Assembly: GCA_016793305.1 (NCBI GenBank)
Contig: JAEUHU010000553.1
Location: 1 to 27,339 of the forward strand
Reading direction: 5' to 3'
From: Planctomycetota bacterium
Lineage (GTDB): Bacteria; Planctomycetota; UBA1135; UBA2386
Length of the DNA: 27,339 nucleotides
The notes under the pieces are model-generated. The model was not told the DNA's origin. It was given only the letters and a program-made list of their open reading frames with translations, and ran no database searches. Both the position numbers and the translations under genes were made by a program. Shown here piece by piece: positions 22,634 to 27,339 of this stretch. Each line of letters begins with the position of its first letter. The stretch's first letter is position 1.

Positions 22634-23520
22634 CCGACACGCTCCCCGCATCCGTTCCCGCGACCACCGCAGCGAAGCCGCAGATGGTCGCCACCCGGCC
22701 CACCAAGGCCGACCTGCTGCAGTTCGGCACCATCGCTGAGGTGATGAAGTTCGCCGAGATGATCCAGCACGCCGAGGGTGCCATCCCGAAGCACTGCATC
22801 GCCAAGCCCGGCAAGATCCTCGCGACGGTCATGGCCGGCCACGAGCTCGGCGTCGGCCCGATGGCGTCGCTGCGCGCCTTCCACGTCGTCGAGGGCAAGC
22901 CGACCGCCGACTACTCGTTCTGGGTCGCGCGCCTGAAGGCGGCGGGCTACCGAGTCGAGTGGCCAGAGCGGTCGCAGGAGCGAGTCACGCTGAAGCTCAC
23001 CGCGCCGGACGGCAGCAGTGCGACCGAGACCTGGGACAAGGCGCGGGCGATCACCGCTGGCCTGTGGAACGGCAAGGACAACTGGAAGAAGTACCCGATG
23101 GCGATGCTCTCGGCCCGCTGCGTGACGAGCCTGGGCCGGGCGTTCGCCGGTGAGGTGATGTTCGGGTGCTACGAGCACGACGAGGCCGACGAGATCCTCA
23201 AGGAGGCCGACGTGGTCGCGATCGAGGGGGTGCCGCAGAAGGGCACGGTCGCCGAGCGGGTGGCGGCCGTCACCGGCGCGGCCATCGACGCCGAGGCGAA
23301 GGCGCGCGAGGCGAAGGCGTCGGAGTGCGCCAACATGGCGAAGGCGCTCGGCCTGACGCGGGAGCAGGTGTTCGCGTTGATGACCGAGATCGGCGCGCAG
23401 CCGGGGCGGATCAGCGAGCTGTCACGGGAGCACCTGGACGCCCTGGCCGAGAAGCTCGACGAGCACTCTAGGGGTGAGGTGTCGACCAGCGAACCTTGCA
23501 AGGGCATCGAGGAGCGATAG
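22630..23520 (+). CDS. recT: RecT-family single-strand annealing protein
   Basis: The product has 296 residues. RecT coats single-stranded DNA and anneals complementary strands, working with the upstream YqaJ exonuclease in a Red-type double-strand break repair or recombination system. 'TIAEVMKFAEMIQHAE', 'AVMAGHELGVGPMASLRAFHVVEGKP' and 'YPMAMLSARCVTSLGRAFAGEVMFGCYEHDEA' follow the RecT pattern. The C-terminal ~80 residues are Lys/Glu/Ala-rich and flexible. Nothing truncates it. It is the last gene of the second operon. Confidence 0.85.
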   Translation: MTDTLPASVPATTAAKPQMVATRPTKADLLQFGTIAEVMKFAEMIQHAEGAIPKHCIAKPGKILATVMAGHELGVGPMASLRAFHVVEGKPTADYSFWVARLKAAGYRVEWPERSQERVTLKLTAPDGSSATETWDKARAITAGLWNGKDNWKKYPMAMLSARCVTSLGRAFAGEVMFGCYEHDEADEILKEADVVAIEGVPQKGTVAERVAAVTGAAIDAEAKAREAKASECANMAKALGLTREQVFALMTEIGAQPGRISELSREHLDALAEKLDEHSRGEVSTSEPCKGIEER

Positions 23521-23550
23521 CATGCGCCACTTCAGCGGGAGCTCGACGAA

Positions 23551-25023
23551 ATGATCACGCTAGGCTCGCTCAAGCGCTTGGTTCTACTTCTACTATTCGT
23601 CCTCTCTTGGGCTGGGCGTGCTCCGGGGCAGATGCCGCCAACACGTGCCAACGGCCTTGCACAGTCCTATCTCAAGCAGTGGGGCTCAAGCTATGTGCCT
23701 GGGTATCTCGCCTCAAACGTGACGAGTCCATACTATGGGCCGGTCACATTTGACACAACGCTGACCCATACATTGAATGGTGCATACGAGTGGTTCGCCA
23801 ACGTCCAGGTTGATGCCTACCGAACGATACCCGGCTCGTCAGCGGCATTCGCCGATTGTGAGTGCTCTCTGGAGTTTTCTGGGCCAGGCATTGTGACAGT
23901 GAATCATGTTTGGCTTTACATTAAGGCGAAGTCTGGAAGCAATCCGCTCCCTGTCTACTCATGGTCGCCTGAAGGAGTCGGTGCGGACGTTGGGTTCCCG
24001 TATCAGAATGATTGGAGCATTATGGGGTCTAGCAACGGGAGCATTGGCCTTGCTCGTGCGCAATACTCCATAGTTTCTGAGGGGAATAGAGTAAGACTCC
24101 GGCTTACAGCCTCTGCACTGTCTGTGTGGAGTGGTGGCGACATCTACTCCCAGGTTCAAGGTCAAATTGTGGTCCAGCTAAGTGTCAGTCAGCCGACTGC
24201 GACAGTTGAACGGATTGGTCTTGTGGGAGACCAGGGCGGAAATCGGCAGCGTGCCCCCATGTTCCTTCCCCCGGGGCAGTCTCTCTTTCGTGGAGTAGAA
24301 AGCGGACTCTGGTTCGATCCGCCGATGGCGATCGGATATGACTTTCAGCAAGCGGGGACATCGCTGTTCACTGGAATCCTCGAGCTGCCTATAGGCATTG
24401 ACGGGGATGGCCTCTTCGAGGTGCAGGCTGAAGGTCAGATTCTTGGCCCCTTTGCTGAAGGCAGTGCGGTGGATTTCGTACAGGCCTTGGGCCATGGAGT
24501 GTCAGCGTTCAGGATCGTCGGAATCGACCCGGCGAAGGACGTAGGTGACAACCTAGCGTTTCCAGTCAAGCTGGCATTCAACACGCCGACCGCCGACTTC
24601 ACGATGACGCCGGTCACATGGCGGTCCGTGGGGACCGCATGCAGTGATCCCGTGTGCACGACCTGCCCGTCGGTTTCGCTGTCGCCCGTTGGCGACGCAG
24701 TTGCCGGGAACAGCTCGTTCGGAGTGTCCCTGCAGAACGTGCCGGCCAACTCCGGGGCCCTTTGGGCTGTGGGCATCGGCTCAGCAGTGCCGTCGCCTGT
24801 CCCCCTGCACTGTGGTGACGTCTACCTCCCGCAGCCCTGGATCCCACTGGTCATCACGTTCCTGCCGGGGACCAGTGGCTGCGATGCGGGCGGCGTTCTC
24901 CCGTTCCCGCTCCCGACTGGTCCGACCGTCGCGGGGACCTTCCTGACCGTTCAGGTGGGAACGCAGTGCCCCGAAGGCGGCATCGGGATCACCCAGGCGA
25001 TCGAGTTCGCAGTGGGCAGCTGA
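23551..25023 (+). CDS. Secreted protein with foreign N-terminal part and planctomycete-type C-terminal domain
   Basis: The product has 490 residues, with 'cgggag' 12 bases upstream of the ATG. Residues 1-27 form a Sec signal peptide (LVLLLLFVLSWAGRAPGQ). Residues ~40-340 are rich in beta-type residues; no family recognised. Residues ~360-490 contain Cys pairs (CSDPVCTTC) and end 'QCPEGGIGITQAIEFAVGS', with the same Gly/Pro-rich C-terminal domain style as the secreted protein at 8916-10295. The base composition breaks inside the gene: about 52% GC before position ~24,580 and about 65-70% after. This looks like a host C-terminal domain joined to a foreign N-terminal region, or two codon-usage histories in one gene. 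Confidence 0.8.
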   Translation: MITLGSLKRLVLLLLFVLSWAGRAPGQMPPTRANGLAQSYLKQWGSSYVPGYLASNVTSPYYGPVTFDTTLTHTLNGAYEWFANVQVDAYRTIPGSSAAFADCECSLEFSGPGIVTVNHVWLYIKAKSGSNPLPVYSWSPEGVGADVGFPYQNDWSIMGSSNGSIGLARAQYSIVSEGNRVRLRLTASALSVWSGGDIYSQVQGQIVVQLSVSQPTATVERIGLVGDQGGNRQRAPMFLPPGQSLFRGVESGLWFDPPMAIGYDFQQAGTSLFTGILELPIGIDGDGLFEVQAEGQILGPFAEGSAVDFVQALGHGVSAFRIVGIDPAKDVGDNLAFPVKLAFNTPTADFTMTPVTWRSVGTACSDPVCTTCPSVSLSPVGDAVAGNSSFGVSLQNVPANSGALWAVGIGSAVPSPVPLHCGDVYLPQPWIPLVITFLPGTSGCDAGGVLPFPLPTGPTVAGTFLTVQVGTQCPEGGIGITQAIEFAVGS

Positions 25024-25173
25024 TCGAGGACGGCCACGTCGCCGAACCCGTCGGTCGCCAAGCCGCTGCAGGCTGATGGGGAAGGGCTCACGCCGGTACT
25101 GCAACCGGTGTGTGCTTCAACGCCATACCACGCGGATCGATCGAGTGGCGAACCTCCGCGGCCGGCCTCAGGC

Positions 25174-25461
25174 TCACGATCGTGGAACGAAAGAGCCCCC
25201 GCAGCCCGATCCGGTGCTGCCGCCAGGGCAGTGGGGGCCTCCGCAGCCGCCGCCACCACCACTCCCGCCTTCCGGCCGGACGATGCTCATGCCGCCTACG
25301 ACCCCGGTGCTGCCACCTCCGCCATCGTCCTGGCTGGGGGCGCCGTCACCGCAGGTCGACCCGCTGCCACCGCCATCGGTGGGGCAGTAGATGGGGCCAC
25401 CGGAGCCGCCACCGCCGTTAGCCAGAGCCAGAACCACCGCCAGGATCGCGTTCGTCAACAT
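25174..25461 (-). CDS. Small Gly-rich, Cys-containing exported protein
   Basis: The product has 95 residues. 'ggagg' 9 bases upstream of the ATG at 25461 (on the minus strand) fixes the start. The first ~15 residues (MLTNAILAVVLALAN) form a short signal peptide. The rest is over 40% glycine with six Cys spread through it, so it may be disulfide-linked. No family recognised. The codons keep high GC in the third position, unlike the antisense frame. The opposite strand carries a Pro-rich open frame that is probably only its shadow. It is divergent from the 76-aa gene. Confidence 0.6.
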   Translation of the reverse strand: MLTNAILAVVLALANGGGGSGGPIYCPTDGGGSGSTCGDGAPSQDDGGGGSTGVVGGMSIVRPEGGSGGGGGCGGPHCPGGSTGSGCGGSFVPRS

Positions 25462-25576
25462 CGAAGTGCCTCCAGTTGGCACCGAATCTACGCAGCCTGG
25501 CGCGGACCGGGAGCCCCGGCCAACCCGCGCCCACGGGGCCGCGCTGTGAACGAAAACCCCCAGTTGTGAAAGCGGA

Positions 25577-25604
25577 CCGCGGCCGAGCGCCAACTCGACC
25601 GCGG
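25577..25604 (+). promoter_or_regulatory. Imperfect 11-bp hairpin upstream of a coupled leader ORF
   Basis: CCGCGGCCGAG (25577-25587) pairs with CTCGACCGCGG (25594-25604) over a 6-nt loop with one mismatch. TGACCAGGA follows at 25624-25632. The layout (hairpin, TGACCAGGA, then CCAGCCATG) is the same as at 20238-20310, although the hairpin sequences differ. Confidence 0.6.
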
Positions 25605-25639
25605 CCCTCGATCGACCCCTGAGTGACCAGGAGCCAACC

Positions 25640-25690
25640 GTGCACCACGCATCGGCATGCAGCGTCGTATCCCATGAGGTCCAGCCATGA
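25640..25690 (+). CDS. 16-codon leader ORF coupled to the downstream gene
   Basis: An 'aggag' lies 6 bases before the GTG at 25640. The ORF encodes VHHASACSVVSHEVQP and its TGA (25688-25690) overlaps the ATG of the 76-aa gene (25687) as ATGA. Such a short upstream ORF with a good ribosome site usually controls translation of the next gene. It could also be chance. Confidence 0.45.
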   Translation: MHHASACSVVSHEVQP

Positions 25691-25917
25691 TCCGTCTCGG
25701 CGACTCGGGCTGGTGGCTTGACGCGACCGGCGAGGGCTGGGTGTTGCTCGAGGTGGTGGGGAAGGGCTGGAAGCGCGTCACAAGGCGGTACGGACCGTTC
25801 ACAGCGATCGAGCACGTGCTGCAGCAGCGGGCGGTGGTGCTGCCGGAAGAGGTGCGGGCCGAGGTGGCGGAGCTGGCGATGGCGGGTGACGAGGCGGTGG
25901 GGGAGACGCCTGGGTGA
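25687..25917 (+). CDS. Small conserved-looking phage protein, unknown function
   Basis: The product has 76 residues. Starts with 'MIRLGDSGWWLDATGEGWVLLEVV', with 'YGPFTAIEHVLQQRAVVLP' after, a compact beta-then-helix pattern. No family recognised. It is high-GC like the phage operons and just before the composition drop at ~25,920. It is coupled to a leader ORF and preceded by a hairpin like that in the recombination operon leader, so it is probably part of the same element. Confidence 0.6.
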   Translation: MIRLGDSGWWLDATGEGWVLLEVVGKGWKRVTRRYGPFTAIEHVLQQRAVVLPEEVRAEVAELAMAGDEAVGETPG

Positions 25918-25921
25918 GTAG

Positions 25922-26066
25922 GCCTGCGGATCAAGATCGCGTGCTCTGACCTCTTCGCGCCAGAAATCCAAGGAACCAACACCATCCACGTGACTACACC
26001 GACGAGAAACACGGTGTTGGCACAGCCATGTTCCTCCATACCAACAGGTACGATGTAGCCGACCAC
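25922..26066 (-). pseudogene. Truncated small membrane-protein fragment at the composition boundary
   Basis: A GTG at 26066 opens a frame reading VGYIVPVGMEEHGCANTV then FLVGVVTWMVLVPWISG, a clear membrane helix, and AILIRRP. It is low-GC like its neighbours until ~25,920, where the frame enters the antisense of the 76-aa gene and becomes Pro/Ser/Arg-rich. This looks like the start of a third gene in the minus-strand operon, cut by a junction. It starts 24 bp after the DUF4279 stop. Confidence 0.35.
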
Positions 26067-26090
26067 GGGGCAAGCAGGAATAGCTATGAC

Positions 26091-26519
26091 CTACTCAGGT
26101 GGCTTGCTACCGGCATAGGGGTAGGTCCGACATTGCATGACTCTAAGACCCTGTGCCGCTGCGCGTCTTACTGTATCAGAATCGAGTTCGGGCCTAGAGT
26201 CCTTTCTAGTAAGACCAAAGAAGACCTGTAGCCTACACTTCGCTCGTCTGCGAGCTTTGCCCATGAGAGAAATGCATGCATCTCCGATCCTGGTCAGGAG
26301 GTCGTTAACGAGTGGTGTGGGGTCAGACCCGGGAGGAAGTCTAGGTGACTCGAGCACCCAGATGTTGGTTTTCCGCAGAGGCCGCGAGCTTGGGGAGCGT
26401 GGCGTTACCCGTTCGACAGATACCGAAGGTTCTATGCCAAGCAACTTCGTTACATCGCTTGGCGATAGGGTTGGCGATTCCACCACTACTCTGGCCCAGA
26501 CTGAAAAATAGGGGTCCAT
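26091..26519 (-). CDS. DUF4279 family protein (immunity-like)
   Basis: The product has 142 residues, near the usual length of this family. The pattern 'LSPSDVTKLLGIEPSVSVERVTPRS', 'TNIWVLESPRL', 'LVNDLLTRIGDACISLM' and the late 'LQVFFGL' fits DUF4279, a domain that often occurs in immunity-like or phage-defence contexts; that context is from general knowledge. It lies 18 bp downstream of the Cys-rich ORF on the same strand, the classical order for toxin then immunity. The local GC is about 50%, well below the ~70% of the rest of the window, indicating recent transfer. No strong ribosome binding site is visible; translation may be coupled to the upstream ORF. Confidence 0.75.
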   Translation of the reverse strand: MDPYFSVWARVVVESPTLSPSDVTKLLGIEPSVSVERVTPRSPSSRPLRKTNIWVLESPRLPPGSDPTPLVNDLLTRIGDACISLMGKARRRAKCRLQVFFGLTRKDSRPELDSDTVRRAAAQGLRVMQCRTYPYAGSKPPE

Positions 26520-26537
26520 GAGAGCTTTCGAGAGGCT

Positions 26538-27339
26538 CTAGCCGGCAATCCGGAGTATCTGACCAGTTCCGGCAGATATTCGCAGTGGTATGACGGCCGC
26601 CCCGGCCCCACCTGTTGAAGCTATGATGAGACCGATTACTAAGAGCTCAAGGGCTATGCCCACGGATATATCGAGCTCATATTGACGACGATGACGATCT
26701 CGCGACCTGATGCATCTGCAAACGCAGCGGAGCCTCGGGACGTTCCTTCTGCGGGGTGGTGCCCAGTACATTTCATAAACAAACTGCTCGCAACGAGCGT
26801 ACTCTTTATCTCTCTTGGGCACACATGATCCAGAGATGCAGTAAAACTCATCTCGGTGATCAAAACCAAGATCCTCTGGGGTCGCAGGCCTCGCATCAGT
26901 GCAGGAGCCTCGGCCTTTCATGCGGGGTTGGGGAGGTCTGAAGAAACCAGTCCTTTGACTGATGCACTCCTTAAGTTCCGGGCTTTCCTCGGGAACGTCG
27001 GTATCCCAATCGGCATCTGTATAGTCACATATCCCCTCCAGCGTCGCGCATGCACTCGAAACAGGCTCCGGCCTCTCATCTAGGTAGGTCTGGCTTGGCA
27101 TTTCGCGTCCAGTCGTAACGCTGTTTTGGGGTATTGCTTGCAGCTTGTTCAACGATACTAATCCGGCGGAGGAGAACATTGGGGCTGCTTGACTGAGCGC
27201 TGTACACCTTGCCTTCCTGTCACGCTGCGGAGCCCAGCAACCACTGGTGATACCCACGGCCTTCGATGGTGAGGATGTGGCACGCTTGAAGTGCTCGCCG
27301 GGCTGCCACTCGGCCCAGTGAGCGACGCACATGGTCGCG
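26538..27339 (-). CDS. Unrecognised Cys-rich protein, N-terminal side beyond window (possible toxin C-terminus)
   Basis: The frame is open from the window edge to a TAG at 26538; an ATG at 27332 would give 264 residues, but the frame continues upstream so the start is not fixed. It is unusually rich in Cys and Arg in the middle ('CTDARPATPEDLGF', 'YCISGSCVPKRD', 'RCVCRCIRSRDRHRR'), and ends in a hydrophobic glycine-rich stretch ('ELLVIGLIIASTGGAGAAVI'). No known domain. Low GC. The order, ending 18 bp before a DUF4279 gene, is that of a polymorphic toxin with its immunity gene, but there is no visible RHS repeat or toxin motif; frameshift or a different gene structure is possible. Confidence 0.45.
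   Translation of the reverse strand, partial: ATMCVAHWAEWQPGEHFKRATSSPSKAVGITSGCWAPQRDRKARCTALSQAAPMFSSAGLVSLNKLQAIPQNSVTTGREMPSQTYLDERPEPVSSACATLEGICDYTDADWDTDVPEESPELKECISQRTGFFRPPQPRMKGRGSCTDARPATPEDLGFDHRDEFYCISGSCVPKRDKEYARCEQFVYEMYWAPPRRRNVPRLRCVCRCIRSRDRHRRQYELDISVGIALELLVIGLIIASTGGAGAAVIPLRISAGTGQILRIAG

Larger units (their letters stand above)
12628..25920 (+). mobile_element. Phage-like integrative element (early region; no structural genes seen)
   Basis: The left boundary is taken from the break in tRNA-Sec; the right boundary is the sharp drop in GC near 25,920 and is uncertain. Between them lie genes typical of phage early regions: RdgC-like, J-domain, C5 methyltransferase, DUF3102-like, replication-organiser-like, RusA, a Cro/CI repressor with operator, YqaJ exonuclease and RecT. 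Most genes overlap by 1-8 bases (ATGA, GTGA, TGATG), as in phage operons. No integrase, terminase, portal, capsid or tail gene was seen, so it may be a satellite, a decayed prophage, or may continue outside the window. Whether the secreted protein and Gly-rich gene after 23,551 belong to it is unsure; the 25,577-25,690 leader shared with the 20,238-20,310 leader argues that at least part does. Confidence 0.55.

Noticed and set aside
25076..25390. Pro-rich plus-strand frame starting MGKGSRRYCNRC
   Set aside because: It is largely opposite the Gly-rich gene, which has a strong ribosome binding site, signal peptide and better codon use; kept only as an alternative.
26862..26869. tcaaaacc, matching part of the tRNA-Sec anticodon arm (possible right attachment site)
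   Set aside because: Only eight bases match and no T-arm or acceptor strand follows.
1..27339. CRISPR arrays, rRNA, IS elements with terminal inverted repeats
   Set aside because: Searched by eye on both strands; no regularly spaced repeats, rRNA core sequences or transposase genes were found.

Overview
The window is GC-rich DNA (roughly 70% over most of its length) from what is probably a member of the Planctomycetota. Two large secreted proteins end in the glycine/proline-rich C-terminal domain common in that phylum, and they sit beside a GH29 lipoprotein, a TIM-barrel hydrolase-like protein and a DUF1080-like membrane protein. The lineage is inferred from protein style only; there is no rRNA gene to anchor it.

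Region 1 (1-12,413) looks like ordinary chromosome. It holds a truncated thioredoxin-like secreted protein, an alpha-L-fucosidase lipoprotein, the ribosome-assembly GTPase RsgA, a CPA1-type Na+/H+ antiporter, a secreted hydrolase-like protein, a CstA-family transporter, a secreted planctomycete protein, an elongation factor P with an altered tip loop, and a His-rich membrane-anchored protein.

Region 2 (about 12,589-25,920) looks like an integrated phage-like element. Its left edge is the 5' half of a selenocysteine tRNA gene (acceptor 5' strand, D arm and anticodon arm with UCA), which loses all tRNA character right after the anticodon stem. Next comes a tightly overlapping plus-strand operon: RdgC-like protein, zinc-finger protein, J-domain protein, small membrane protein, small Cys protein, C5 cytosine methyltransferase, DUF3102-like protein, replication-organiser-like protein, HTH protein and RusA-like resolvase. 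A minus-strand Cro/CI-type repressor follows, with a divergent promoter/operator region. A second plus-strand operon ends in a YqaJ exonuclease and a RecT annealase. No integrase, terminase, capsid, portal or tail gene is visible, so this is the early (replication/recombination) part of a phage, a satellite or a decayed prophage.

Region 3 (23,551-27,339) is a mosaic. A secreted planctomycete-type protein has a gene whose first two thirds are about 52% GC and whose end is nearer 70%. A small Gly-rich secreted protein and a 76-aa protein with a coupled leader ORF follow. From about 25,920 to the window end the GC falls to about 50%, and a minus-strand pair appears: an unrecognised Cys-rich ORF, open at the window edge, and a DUF4279 protein, laid out like a toxin/immunity pair.

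Putting this together, the early genes would supply recombination (exonuclease, annealase, RusA, RdgC), replication priming and DNA modification, under a single repressor. The most unusual points are the split tRNA-Sec, the shared hairpin leaders, the GC-chimeric secreted gene and the DUF4279 cassette.
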